From positions 1 through 33,439 of the forward strand of contig DHOL01000055.1 of assembly GCA_002410755.1 (NCBI GenBank): a DNA stretch of 33,439 bases, written 5' to 3'. The position numbers and the translations under genes were made by a program. The stretch is from Ruminococcaceae bacterium UBA5391. GTDB lineage: Bacteria > Bacillota > Clostridia > Oscillospirales > Acutalibacteraceae. The notes beneath the pieces are model-generated. The model saw only the letters and a program-made list of their open reading frames with translations, searched no databases and was not told where the DNA came from. Of this stretch, positions 22,705 to 32,578 are shown in pieces; position 1 is the stretch's first letter, and each line of letters starts with the position of its first letter.

Positions 22705-23370
22705 TTGGCTGTGATATTTTTAGTCGAAGATGACCAGAAAATCCGAACAGAACTGACCAAGCTGCTAAAAAAGTATGGATACGAGTGCGATTCTTCTGAT
22801 GATTTTGCAAATATTGTGGAAATTATCCTAAAGCGGAAACCGCAGCTCGTGCTTCTGGACTTAAACTTACCGGTCTGTGACGGCTTCTGCATCTGCCGGG
22901 AATTGCGCCGGCGCTCGCATATTCCCATTATTGTCGTGACAAGCCGCGACAGCGAGACGGATGAACTGGTAAGCATGGACCTTGGTGCAGACGATTTTAT
23001 TACAAAGCCCTATAACACGCAAATTCTGCTCGCACACATTACAGCCGTCCTGAAGCGCACAAATCCGCAAAAAGTTCCAGGCACCGTCAACTACCGCGGG
23101 CTGGAAGTGGATTTTGCAAAAAGTTCCGCAAACGGGCCGGAAGGCTCAACGGAACTGACCAAAAACGAGCTGAAAATTCTCGGTCTGTTTTTTTCGGCCC
23201 GCGGACGGATTGTCACCCGCGACGAAATTATGAATACGCTTTGGCAGTCCGACGAATTTGTAGACGACAACACACTCACGGTCAACATCAACCGCCTGCG
23301 CCGGAAGCTCGAAAGCATTGGGGTGCGGGACTACCTTGTCACAAAACGCGGCCAAGGGTATCGGATATGA
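22705..23370 (+). CDS. OmpR/BceR-type response regulator
   Basis: A 221-residue regulator. The receiver domain (1-~115) has the acidic pair VEDD, the phosphoacceptor D52 (VLLDLNLP), the switch T79 and lysine K101 (FITKPYN). A winged-helix DNA-binding domain (~125-221) follows, with LTKNELKILGLFFSARGRIVTR-type sequence and NTLTVNINRLRRKLE. The start is a TTG at 22705 behind AAAGGATGG; GTG 22711 is possible. The stop overlaps the kinase ATG (ATGA). With the kinase and the ABC pair downstream it forms a BceRSAB-type antimicrobial-peptide sensing and resistance module. Confidence 0.92.
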   Translation: MAVIFLVEDDQKIRTELTKLLKKYGYECDSSDDFANIVEIILKRKPQLVLLDLNLPVCDGFCICRELRRRSHIPIIVVTSRDSETDELVSMDLGADDFITKPYNTQILLAHITAVLKRTNPQKVPGTVNYRGLEVDFAKSSANGPEGSTELTKNELKILGLFFSARGRIVTRDEIMNTLWQSDEFVDDNTLTVNINRLRRKLESIGVRDYLVTKRGQGYRI

Positions 23371-24386
23371 AACTGAAAGCATTTTTGTGGGACCATATTT
23401 CTTCCCTTACGGCATCAGTGCTTGCTGCCGTTTTTGCATTTGAGTTTCTCTGCGCGCTTTGCAATGAGGTTTATGCCGGTGCATATCTCGCTGCCATCAT
23501 TCTGCTCGCCGAAGCTGTGGCACTTACACTGGAATATCTGAAAAAGCGCGGATTTTACCGTTCCGTCACCCAAAGTCTTGACAAGCTCGACAAGAAGTAT
23601 CTGCTTGCCGAGGTTTTGAAAGAACCTTCCTTTGAAGAAGGGAAGCTCCTTTATGAAGCACTGCGTGAATCAGAAAAGTCCATGAACGACGAAATTGCAA
23701 AATACCGGCAGAAATCACAGGAATACCGTGAATATATTGAAACGTGGGTGCATGAAATCAAGACGCCAATCTCTGCAAGCCGGCTGATTCTCGAAAATAA
23801 TCCCGGTGAAATCTCATCCGGTCTTGAAGAAGAAATTGATAAAATCGGGGACTTTGTGGAACAGGCGCTTTTTTACAGCCGAAGCGAGAGTGTTGAAAAA
23901 GATTATCTGATCCGGGAAACAACCCTACACAAGTTGGTTGCCTCAGCATTAAAGAAACACGCCAGCTTGCTGATTGGTGCAAAGGCAGCTGTCCATGCCG
24001 ACGGCCTCGACCGCACTGTTTTCACTGACATTAAGTGGACAGACTTTATCCTAGGGCAGTTGCTTGCAAACTCTGTCAAGTATCGAAACGGCCCGCTCCG
24101 GATTCGCTTTTTCGGTGAAGAACTCAAAAACGGCTGCGCACTTACTGTTTCTGATAATGGCATCGGCATTCCAGAACAGGACCTTCCACGTGTATTTGAC
24201 AAGGGATTCACCGGAGAAAACGGCCGCCGCGGCGCAAAATCAACAGGACTTGGACTTTACCTCTGTAAAAAGCTCTGCAACAAAATGGGCCTTGGACTAT
24301 CCATTTGTTCAAAGCCGGGCGCCGGAACCGCCATTACCATCATTTTCCCCAAAAGCAACATGACTGCCAGCCTTACAAAACTGTAA
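23367..24386 (+). CDS. Intramembrane-sensing histidine kinase, BceS type
   Basis: A 339-residue kinase. Two membrane helices (about 13-33 and 37-56) are joined by only a few residues, so there is almost no extracellular sensor. This is the hallmark of kinases that take their signal from a partner ABC transporter. The dimerisation helix holds the phosphoacceptor H129 in WVHEIKTP. The ATP-binding domain has an N-box (LLANSVKYR), the G1 box DNGIGIP, the F-box VFDKGFTG and the G2 box STGLGLYLC. ATG 23367 overlaps the regulator stop. The stop codon lies inside a palindrome that resembles a BceR operator (24371-24388). Confidence 0.93.
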   Translation: MKLKAFLWDHISSLTASVLAAVFAFEFLCALCNEVYAGAYLAAIILLAEAVALTLEYLKKRGFYRSVTQSLDKLDKKYLLAEVLKEPSFEEGKLLYEALRESEKSMNDEIAKYRQKSQEYREYIETWVHEIKTPISASRLILENNPGEISSGLEEEIDKIGDFVEQALFYSRSESVEKDYLIRETTLHKLVASALKKHASLLIGAKAAVHADGLDRTVFTDIKWTDFILGQLLANSVKYRNGPLRIRFFGEELKNGCALTVSDNGIGIPEQDLPRVFDKGFTGENGRRGAKSTGLGLYLCKKLCNKMGLGLSICSKPGAGTAITIIFPKSNMTASLTKL

Positions 24387-24398
24387 GGGAATTGTAAG
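24371..24398 (+). promoter_or_regulatory. BceR-type operator upstream of the transporter genes
   Basis: CCTTACA (24371-24377), AAAC, TGTAAGG (24382-24388) is a perfect inverted repeat. It fits the TNACA-N4-TGTAA form known for BceR-like regulators in Firmicutes. A further TGTAAG (24393-24398) repeats the right arm exactly 11 bases on, one helical turn, as is common for OmpR-type binding. It overlaps the kinase stop codon and sits upstream of the candidate promoter at 24407-24436. Confidence 0.75.
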
Positions 24399-24406
24399 TA
24401 AAATCA

Positions 24407-24436
24407 ATGGCAGTGCTTTCTGCCGCGCGCTATACT
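24407..24436 (+). promoter_or_regulatory. Candidate promoter of the ABC transporter pair
   Basis: ATGGCA (24407-24412) and TATACT (24431-24436) have an 18-base spacer. The weak -35 fits a promoter that needs an activator bound just upstream. It lies about 35 bases before the ATPase start. Confidence 0.55.
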
Positions 24437-24470
24437 TTTGGTATTGCAAAGCGAAGGGAGAATCTACGCC

Positions 24471-25238
24471 ATGGAAAAAACATTGTCTGTTAGGCACCTT
24501 GAAAAATACTACGGGAACCGGGGAAATGTTACAAAAGCCATCAACGATATCAGCTTCGATGTCAGCAAGGGCGAATTCGTCGCCATTATGGGGGCTTCCG
24601 GCAGCGGAAAAACGACTCTGCTCAACTGCATCTCCACCATTGATTCCGCAACAGCCGGGCATATTATGATTGGCGGGAAAGACGTTACCGCGCTCAGGCA
24701 AAAAGAGCTGTCACGTTTCCGCAGGGAAAAACTCGGTTTTATTTTTCAGGATTTCAGTCTTCTTGACACATTAACCGCGTTTGAAAATATTGCTCTCGCT
24801 CTCACAATCTGTGGCGCACCTGCTAAGGAAATTGAAACGCGCGTTCATAGAGTTGCAAAGCAGCTTCTAATTGACGATATTCTCACAAAATATCCATACC
24901 AGCTCTCCGGAGGCCAAAAACAGCGCGTTGCGTCTGCCCGCGCAATCGTGACAAATCCGGCCCTTATCCTTGCGGATGAGCCGACCGGGTCCCTTGACTC
25001 CAAATCCTCGCGTATGCTGCTGGAAAGCCTCGAGTCTTTGAACCGGAACTTCTCCGCTACCATCCTGATGGTAACGCACGACGCCTTTACGGCAAGTTAC
25101 TGTAGCCGTGTGCTGTTCCTTTCAGACGGTAAAATCTTCAATGAGATTAACCGTGGCAAGCAAAACCGCAAGGAACTCTTTACACAAATTATGGATGTCC
25201 TCTCCCTTCTTGGAGGTGACAATTCCGATGTTCTGTAA
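24471..25238 (+). CDS. ABC transporter ATP-binding protein, BceA type
   Basis: A 255-residue MacB/BceA-like ATPase. It has Walker [10 protein letters not shown] (about 41-49), a Q-loop [12 protein letters not shown], the signature LSGGQKQR, Walker [14 protein letters not shown] and the H-loop VTHD. The [12 protein letters not shown] form is typical of the peptide-detoxifying Bce and MacB groups. It drives the mechanotransmission permease that removes antimicrobial peptides from their lipid targets. AAGGGAG lies ten bases before ATG 24471; a longer upstream frame is unlikely because it would run through the promoter. The last codons overlap the permease start. Confidence 0.94.
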   Translation: MEKTLSVRHLEKYYGNRGNVTKAINDISFDVSKGEFVAIMGASGSGKTTLLNCISTIDSATAGHIMIGGKDVTALRQKELSRFRREKLGFIFQDFSLLDTLTAFENIALALTICGAPAKEIETRVHRVAKQLLIDDILTKYPYQLSGGQKQRVASARAIVTNPALILADEPTGSLDSKSSRMLLESLESLNRNFSATILMVTHDAFTASYCSRVLFLSDGKIFNEINRGKQNRKELFTQIMDVLSLLGGDNSDVL

Positions 25239-27276
25239 ACTTGCCTTAAGGAACGTCCGGAAAAGCATAAAGGATTATCTTATCTATTTCCTGACGCTTA
25301 CATTTGGCGTATGCCTTTTCTATCTTTTTAATTCTCTGGACTCCCAGACGGCCGTCATGGCCCTCAGTGAATCCAAAAAAATCACTATGCGGATGCTGGT
25401 TCAGGCAATCAACTATATTTCCGTTTTTGTCGCTGTCGTGCTCGGCTTTCTAATTATTTATGCAAACGGCTTTTTGATCCGGCGGCGCAAAAAAGAATTT
25501 GGGCTCTACATGACACTTGGCATGGACCGCAGCCGTGTCTCCCGCCTTCTAATGCTCGAAACGCTTTTTATCGGGCTTTCCGCACTGGCTGTCGGGCTTG
25601 TGGCAGGTATTTTCCTCTCTCAGGGATTTTCGATTATAACGGCCCATATTTTTGAGGTAAACCTTGCTTCCTTCCGGTTTGTCTTTTCAGCAAAAGCACT
25701 GGAAAAGACAATCCTATATTTTGGTGTAATTTTTTTCATCGTCATGCTGTTCAACGCTGTTTCCGTCGCCCGGCTAAAGCTGATTGACCTGCTTAACGGC
25801 GGAAAAAAGAATGAAAAGCTTCCTCTCCGGAATTTTGTTCTTTCTGTCATACTGTTTCTTTTTTCCATTATATGCCTTGTCTTTGCATACCGGCTTTTCA
25901 TTCAAAACGGACTAGCAATCATGGACCGGAAATTTTCAGAATCTATTCTCCTCGGCTGCCTTGGCACGGTCTTGTTTTTCTTTTCCCTTTCAGGCATCTT
26001 GCTGCGTTCAGCGCAAAAAAGCAAAAAACTTTATTACCGCGGATTGAACATGTTTACGCTGCGCCAGTTCAACAGCAAAATCAATACCACTTATGTTTCC
26101 ATTTCCGTAATCTGCCTCATGCTGCTTGTTACCATCGGCACGCTTTCCTGCGGCCTGGGTGTTGCACACACTTTGAACGACAACCTGAAAAAGCTGACAC
26201 CTTATGATGCGTCCCTGGTACAGTCTTTTCCAGAAATGTCGAATTCCCCAGACATCACTGCCAAACTGAAAAAAGATGGTGTAGAGATCAGCGCGGCCGC
26301 TTCCGGCACGTCACAAATTATATTTCGTACTTCGGACGCCACGCTCGGCAAGATGCAGGTGAGCGAAAAGGAAGTCATGGAAGCATTCGGCATGCCTGCG
26401 GATTCTGCGAAGCATCTCTGCCAGACACCGCTGAATTCGATTTCTGAAAGCGAATATAATCAGGCGGCAAAGCTTCAGGGGAAACCGGAAATCTCCCTTG
26501 GCTCAGATAAATATGCCATTGTAAACATGAATAACCAGGAAACTTCCATCATGAATAATATTTTGAAGAAGGGAACGATCCTGAAAATCGGCGGGCAGTC
26601 TCTGAAGCCGTCCGGCTCCAGCGTGCTTTCCACCAGCCTTGTAGACTACCGCAACACGTCGCTCTCCGTAGCCCTTGTTGTACCGGATCGCATTGTAAAG
26701 CAGTTTAAGGAGGATTATTCCGTTCTCAACGTCAATTTCAAATCGGATGCCGCCCGCACTGCGCTTGAGTCAAAGTTAACTTCCGTTTACGGTTACCTTT
26801 CCGGGACAACGGATGCTGACAAACCAGACCGACCCTACGATGAATACAACACACGGCAGTCGATTATTGACCAGCAAAAGGGCTTAACCACATCGGTTGC
26901 CTACGTTGCAATCTACATTGGCATTGTGTTCCTGATTGCGGGAGCCGCAGTGCTTGCCATCCAGCAACTTTCCGAAACTGCTGACAACACAGAGCGGTAT
27001 GGCCTGCTTCACAAGCTCGGCGCCGACGAAAAAATGATAAACCATGCCCTGTTTACACAAATCGGCCTGTATTTTCTGCTTCCGCTTTTTCTCGCTATTT
27101 TCCACTCCATTGCAGGAATTTATGGCGTTAACCAAACGATTAAACAGTCTGGGCGTGTAGATATCACGCATGATGTCCTGTTTACAATTTTTATTTTTCT
27201 TGTGATTTACGGTGCATATTTCCTTGCAACGTACTTTGGAAGCCGCAGAATGTTACGGCAGGATTCCGAAAAATAG
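25228..27276 (+). CDS. ABC transporter permease, BceB type (FtsX family)
   Basis: A 682-residue membrane protein. It starts [24 protein letters not shown], with a four-helix FtsX unit to about residue 250 including LIRRRKKEFGLYMTLGMDRS. Further helices lead into a large extracellular domain of about 200 residues (roughly 320-540) and a final three-helix FtsX unit. Ten membrane segments with one large outside domain is the BceB plan. In known systems that domain decides which peptide is recognised, and BceB also signals to the BceS kinase. GGAGGTG (25212-25218) supports ATG 25228. A terminator follows. Confidence 0.92.
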   Translation: MFCKLALRNVRKSIKDYLIYFLTLTFGVCLFYLFNSLDSQTAVMALSESKKITMRMLVQAINYISVFVAVVLGFLIIYANGFLIRRRKKEFGLYMTLGMDRSRVSRLLMLETLFIGLSALAVGLVAGIFLSQGFSIITAHIFEVNLASFRFVFSAKALEKTILYFGVIFFIVMLFNAVSVARLKLIDLLNGGKKNEKLPLRNFVLSVILFLFSIICLVFAYRLFIQNGLAIMDRKFSESILLGCLGTVLFFFSLSGILLRSAQKSKKLYYRGLNMFTLRQFNSKINTTYVSISVICLMLLVTIGTLSCGLGVAHTLNDNLKKLTPYDASLVQSFPEMSNSPDITAKLKKDGVEISAAASGTSQIIFRTSDATLGKMQVSEKEVMEAFGMPADSAKHLCQTPLNSISESEYNQAAKLQGKPEISLGSDKYAIVNMNNQETSIMNNILKKGTILKIGGQSLKPSGSSVLSTSLVDYRNTSLSVALVVPDRIVKQFKEDYSVLNVNFKSDAARTALESKLTSVYGYLSGTTDADKPDRPYDEYNTRQSIIDQQKGLTTSVAYVAIYIGIVFLIAGAAVLAIQQLSETADNTERYGLLHKLGADEKMINHALFTQIGLYFLLPLFLAIFHSIAGIYGVNQTIKQSGRVDITHDVLFTIFIFLVIYGAYFLATYFGSRRMLRQDSEK

Positions 27277-27290
27277 AATAGGTTAAACGA

Positions 27291-27340
27291 AAAGGGGTAA
27301 GCTTTCCGCCGATTCCCGGCAGAAGCTTACCCCTTAAAAC
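27291..27340. terminator. Bidirectional terminator after the Bce-type module
   Basis: A perfect 13-base-pair stem (27292-27304 with 27323-27335) has a nested GCCG/CGGC pairing in its 18-base loop. It is flanked by A- and T-rich sequence and placed between the convergent permease and esterase genes. Confidence 0.82.
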
Positions 27341-27343
27341 GTT

Positions 27344-28429
27344 TTATTTTCCATCCCAAATACCGTCCCCAAATGAACGCAGAAATTTACAAAGCTCTTG
27401 GGCCATTTCCTCCGATTCCGGGACGCGCGGATGCCCCTGCGTTGCAGTGCCGTTGCGCGAATACATAAAATGGACAATTTTAGGATCGCCAATTTGTCCG
27501 CAGACTTTACCGATCGAATTATCCCATCCCTTATCATGGATCAGAATCGTTGTCGCGGCAATAATCAGCGCCCGCGGGTAGGTATGGCGGATTGTACAGA
27601 GGAAAGCCCTATAGTGATTCCGCCAGTTCTCAGCCTCCGGGCCGTTCGGGTTGTCTTTCATAATGTCATAGGGATGATTGTCATTCTGGCCAATCGCCAC
27701 AACAACGACCTGCGGTGTCACACGTGAAAAGTCCCACCGTTTGGAAGGGCCGAACTCCGGGACATATTCAATTTTATCCCAAATTTCCTCCATACCGAGG
27801 TAATCTGGTCCAAACCATCCTGTCCCATGAAGAAGTGCTATACCGCCCTGTGAAGTATCATACAGGCGCGCATTCATCGCCCGCGCAGTCATGGCAGCGT
27901 AAGAGTAATAGGAATTTGTCCATTGGCCGTGATGTGTCGGATCCAGATGGCCTACATAATCCATAGCCTCGGTCAGTTCACCGGCTGAAACGGAATCGCC
28001 GAATACTTCCATCACGCGGTTAGGTGCTTTTAGGGACGGTGGATCGATTATTGCATCCTTGCCGACAAGAAAACCGTAAAAGGCAAACTGGTGGCTACAG
28101 TCCATCCGCTTGAAGAAGAACAGCTCATGCTCTTTGTCTTCAAGGCTTTCCGCAAGCGTCACACAGACCGCCTTGTTATGTTCTGGAATGAGTGCTTTCC
28201 CCTGCACTCCATCAATGATGAAGCCAAGGTAATTGTCCCAGAACGCATTGCTGTTATCAATTACAGTGCGCAGGGAAGTCCCGGAAAATCGCATTTCAAC
28301 TGATGTATATGCAAAGACAAAGACCGGCGCTGCGGGATTGTCAAAATCGATGCGGCCTGTATACCGGAGTTCGGGGGAAAATGCTGGAACTGGGCGCTCC
28401 CCGTCTCGGCAAAACCGGGAAAGATTCAC
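27344..28429 (-). CDS. SGNH/GDSL esterase, carbohydrate esterase family 2-like
   Basis: A 361-residue predicted carbohydrate esterase. The N-terminal ~120 residues (LRYTGRIDF, then YTSVEMRFSGTSL) form a jelly-roll-like domain as in CE2 acetyl-xylan esterases. The SGNH domain follows with the nucleophile S146 in FGDSVSAGE, the Gly/Asn block and VVVAIGQNDNHP, and the catalytic His333 in GHPRVPES. There is no signal peptide, so it probably acts in the cytoplasm on imported, acetylated oligosaccharides, unlike secreted CE2 enzymes. The start is GTG 28429 with GAGGGG eight bases upstream. The promoter is at 28473-28502. Confidence 0.85.
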   Translation of the reverse strand: MNLSRFCRDGERPVPAFSPELRYTGRIDFDNPAAPVFVFAYTSVEMRFSGTSLRTVIDNSNAFWDNYLGFIIDGVQGKALIPEHNKAVCVTLAESLEDKEHELFFFKRMDCSHQFAFYGFLVGKDAIIDPPSLKAPNRVMEVFGDSVSAGELTEAMDYVGHLDPTHHGQWTNSYYSYAAMTARAMNARLYDTSQGGIALLHGTGWFGPDYLGMEEIWDKIEYVPEFGPSKRWDFSRVTPQVVVVAIGQNDNHPYDIMKDNPNGPEAENWRNHYRAFLCTIRHTYPRALIIAATTILIHDKGWDNSIGKVCGQIGDPKIVHFMYSRNGTATQGHPRVPESEEMAQELCKFLRSFGDGIWDGK

Positions 28430-28472
28430 AGGAATATCCCCTCTTCTTTCAAAGGCAATTCTTATTTAGTAT

Positions 28473-28502
28473 AGTATAGCCTGCCTAATCTGGGGATGTC
28501 AA
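28473..28502 (-). promoter_or_regulatory. Sigma-A promoter of the esterase gene
   Basis: On the minus strand a consensus TTGACA (28497-28502) and TATACT (28473-28478) are 18 bases apart. A second overlapping TATACT lies five bases further on. Confidence 0.75.
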
Positions 28503-28516
28503 GGCTAAGCATTCTC

Positions 28517-28545
28517 TTGATCTGTCTACAGGATTCTGCTATGAT
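28517..28545 (+). promoter_or_regulatory. Sigma-A promoter of the 106-residue orphan gene
   Basis: TTGATC (28517-28522) and TATGAT (28540-28545) are 17 bases apart. They lie just beyond the divergent esterase promoter and about 45 bases before ATG 28590. Confidence 0.7.
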
Positions 28546-28589
28546 AACATGTGGAATATACAGCATTCCGTATGGATTGGAGATTCACT

Positions 28590-28910
28590 ATGATTCGTGA
28601 AATTAACTGGAATGAGCAGGGACTTATCCCCAAACTACTTTATTTTGAAAACTGCAACGATTTTACCGGAAGTGTAAATAATACGGGCATGCGGGAATAC
28701 CGTTACCGGCTTTCTCCTGTGACAGAAAAAGATGCAGATGGAACAGAGCGGAAATATCTCCGTGCAGAAGCTTGGTATGGGCCTCTTTGCTATGAAAAAA
28801 GCAAGATGGAAGGTTCTTCGGATTTTCCCCTGGATGAAAGCGGACGGAAAAGTGCAATCACCTGGATTGCAGAAGAATACAAAAATATGCTGAGCACGCC
28901 GGGGGGATGA
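28590..28910 (+). CDS. Small conserved-looking hypothetical protein
   Basis: A 106-residue soluble protein I do not recognise. It begins MIREINWNEQGLIPKLLYFE and is rich in charged and aromatic residues. It has no signal peptide, no membrane segment and only two cysteines (about residues 31 and 75). The alternating YRYRLSPVTE, RKYLRAEAWYGPLCYEKS pattern suggests a beta-sheet core, with an AITWIAEEYKNML helix at the end. GGAG seven bases upstream supports ATG 28590; an in-frame ATG at 28551 overlaps the promoter. It has its own promoter and a very strong terminator, so it is a monocistronic, probably functional gene. Confidence 0.75.
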   Translation: MIREINWNEQGLIPKLLYFENCNDFTGSVNNTGMREYRYRLSPVTEKDADGTERKYLRAEAWYGPLCYEKSKMEGSSDFPLDESGRKSAITWIAEEYKNMLSTPGG

Positions 28911-28923
28911 ATAAATCCCCCAA

Positions 28924-28976
28924 AAAGCAACAGAGGCTCCAGCGCTGTATGCGCTGGAGCCTCTGTTGCTTTCCGG
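28924..28976. terminator. Very strong bidirectional terminator
   Basis: A perfect 22-base-pair stem (28924-28945 with 28951-28972) has a five-base loop, flanked by A-runs on the left and T-runs on the right. It sits between the orphan gene and the convergent alcohol dehydrogenase gene. Confidence 0.92.
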
Positions 28977-29006
28977 CTGTGACTTTCCATCACAGGCCGA
29001 TTTTAT

Positions 29007-30170
29007 TTACAGGGCCATCATAAAAATCTTTTTGACATCTTCCTTAGAAAGCGGCATAAAGCCGTGGTCAAGTCCACCATTTGCAGCTTTCTCCGACATG
29101 ATGTCAAAATGTGCATCGTTGATGCCGAGGTCTTTTAAATGGCTTGGCATACCAATCGAAGTAAAGAACTGACGGGTTTTTGCAATCGATTCCTTTGCAA
29201 TAACCATAGGTTCCTTGGAGGAATCAATACCCCATACATTCACGCCGTATTCCACAAATTTACCGATTGTTTTCTCGTTGAGGACATACTCCATCCAGTA
29301 AGGAGTCAAAAGAGCGAGGCCTGCACCGTGGGTGATATCATAAAATGCACTGAGTTCATGCTCCATGGGATGGACGCTCCATGCTGTACTTTCGCCATAG
29401 CTTATCAGGCCATTGATTGCCAGGCTGGATGCCCACATCAGATTGGCGCGGGCTTCATAATTGTCAGGATGTTCTATTGCGACCGGAGTGTACTTGATAA
29501 TAGTCTTAAGAATTCCTTCCGCAATGCGTGCCTGAAGGAAAGCACCTTTTGTGTTGTTGAAATAGTTCTCAAAAGTATGGCTCATGATATCAGAAGACCC
29601 GGCTGCCGTCTGATATTTCGACACGCTGAATGTATACTGCGGATCCATGATTGCGAATACCGGCTTAGTGATGTCGCTTCCAGTGCCCCATTTCTCATGT
29701 TTTTCCTTATCAGATATCACTGCAAAGCCATCCATTTCAGAACCGGTAGCCGCAAGGGTGAGCACTGCAGCAATGGGGAGTGCTTTCTTTATCTTACTGG
29801 GGTCAAGGACAAGGTCCCAGGCATCGCCATCATAGCAGGTGCCTGCCGCAACCATTTTAGCGCAGTCTATGGTGCTGCCGCCGCCAGCCGCAAGGACAGC
29901 ATTGATGCCTTCCTTTTTGCAAATTTCAGCGCCCTTTCTCACGGTCTGGATGCGCGGATTGGGTTCAACGCCAGCAAGCTCAAACACTGTTACATTCGCC
30001 TGCTTAAGCTGCTGCATAATCTGACCGTAAAGGCCTGTCCTCTTGATGCTGCCGCCGCCATAAACAAGAAGAACTTTCTTTGCAATGGAAGAGATTTTCT
30101 CTCCGAGCTTGCTAATCTGGCCTTTTCCAAAATACACATCGGTCGGAATATGGTAATTAAAATTGTCCAT
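29007..30170 (-). CDS. Iron-containing alcohol dehydrogenase, BdhA/YugJ type
   Basis: A 387-residue group III alcohol dehydrogenase. The N-terminus FNYHIPTDVYFGKGQISKL, the nucleotide-binding GGGSTIDCAKMVAAG and the LAATGSEMDGFAVIS motif match NAD(P)H-dependent butanol dehydrogenases of clostridia. Metal ligands are visible in SSDIMSHTFENYF (Asp, His) and in HPMEHELSAFYDITHGAGLAL (two His). The likely job is reducing acetaldehyde or butyraldehyde to alcohol, regenerating NAD(P)+ during fermentation. The exact substrate cannot be told from sequence. AGGGGGCG precedes the ATG. It is monocistronic, with a promoter at 30216-30244. Confidence 0.93.
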   Translation of the reverse strand: MDNFNYHIPTDVYFGKGQISKLGEKISSIAKKVLLVYGGGSIKRTGLYGQIMQQLKQANVTVFELAGVEPNPRIQTVRKGAEICKKEGINAVLAAGGGSTIDCAKMVAAGTCYDGDAWDLVLDPSKIKKALPIAAVLTLAATGSEMDGFAVISDKEKHEKWGTGSDITKPVFAIMDPQYTFSVSKYQTAAGSSDIMSHTFENYFNNTKGAFLQARIAEGILKTIIKYTPVAIEHPDNYEARANLMWASSLAINGLISYGESTAWSVHPMEHELSAFYDITHGAGLALLTPYWMEYVLNEKTIGKFVEYGVNVWGIDSSKEPMVIAKESIAKTRQFFTSIGMPSHLKDLGINDAHFDIMSEKAANGGLDHGFMPLSKEDVKKIFMMAL

Positions 30171-30215
30171 TATTTACGCCCCCTAATAATTTATTTATGG
30201 TATCATTTTAATTAT

Positions 30216-30244
30216 ATTGTAAAATAGATAATTTGATTTGTCAA
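30216..30244 (-). promoter_or_regulatory. Sigma-A promoter of the alcohol dehydrogenase gene
   Basis: On the minus strand a consensus TTGACA (30239-30244) and TACAAT (30216-30221) are 17 bases apart. I looked for a Rex-type redox operator around it and found none that fits. Confidence 0.75.
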
Positions 30245-30377
30245 TAATATACCAAATACATTTTCCTGAAGCTTCAAAGCCTGTTAATGCGCATAAATTT
30301 GCCTGACTCAAGGTGCTTCGTCGCATGTTACAGTTGAGGAACCCACATGTAAACCGGACTTTCCCCCGACAAAACTT

Positions 30378-30424
30378 AGGGAAGCCCCCATCGTAGCTTG
30401 TGGTGCTGCGACAGGAGCTTCCCT
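30378..30424 (-). terminator. Long hairpin after groEL, probable terminator
   Basis: AGGGAAGC (30378-30385) pairs with GCTTCCCT (30417-30424), and inside it TCGTAGC (30391-30397) pairs with GCTGCGA (30405-30411) through one G-T type pair. A modest T-run follows on the minus strand. It is the only strong structure in the 299-base gap between groEL and the dehydrogenase gene. The rest of that gap (30245-30377) shows nothing I can name. Confidence 0.6.
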
Positions 30425-30469
30425 TGTCTTTCTACAGCTAAAAAGCTTTCCCTCTCTGGAAATCAGGGA

Positions 30470-32125
<1,656 letters not shown>

Positions 32126-32147
32126 TTAAAAATAATATTCAAAAAAA

Positions 32148-32444
<297 letters not shown>

Positions 32445-32462
32445 TTATAAATTTTGTTCTTG

Positions 32463-32489
32463 TTAGCACTCCTAGTTCCTGAGTGCTAA
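32463..32489 (-). promoter_or_regulatory. CIRCE operator of groES-groEL, perfect
   Basis: TTAGCACTC (32463-32471), nine bases, GAGTGCTAA (32481-32489) matches the CIRCE consensus exactly. It lies directly downstream of the -10 element, over the likely transcription start, where bound HrcA would block initiation. It is also part of the transcribed leader. Confidence 0.97.
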
Positions 32490-32493
32490 GACT

Positions 32494-32522
32494 ATTTTAT
32501 CTGCTTCCCTTCAAAAAATCAA
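32494..32522 (-). promoter_or_regulatory. Sigma-A promoter of groES-groEL
   Basis: On the minus strand TTGATT (32517-32522) and TAAAAT (32494-32499) have a 17-base spacer. The CIRCE follows immediately. Confidence 0.75.
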
Positions 32523-32578
32523 GAGTTTTTTCATAAAATAAAAGAATTTCACAAATTTTTAACAAATAGAAAAGCACC

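Noticed and set aside
29139..30227. Plus-strand open frame of 362 codons opposite the alcohol dehydrogenase
   Set aside because: It lies antisense to a clear dehydrogenase gene, with no start signals and cysteine/histidine-rich composition typical of shadows.
30290..30360. TTACA...TGTAA arms between groEL and the dehydrogenase gene as another BceR site
   Set aside because: The arms are separated by about 15 bases rather than four and are not near a promoter.
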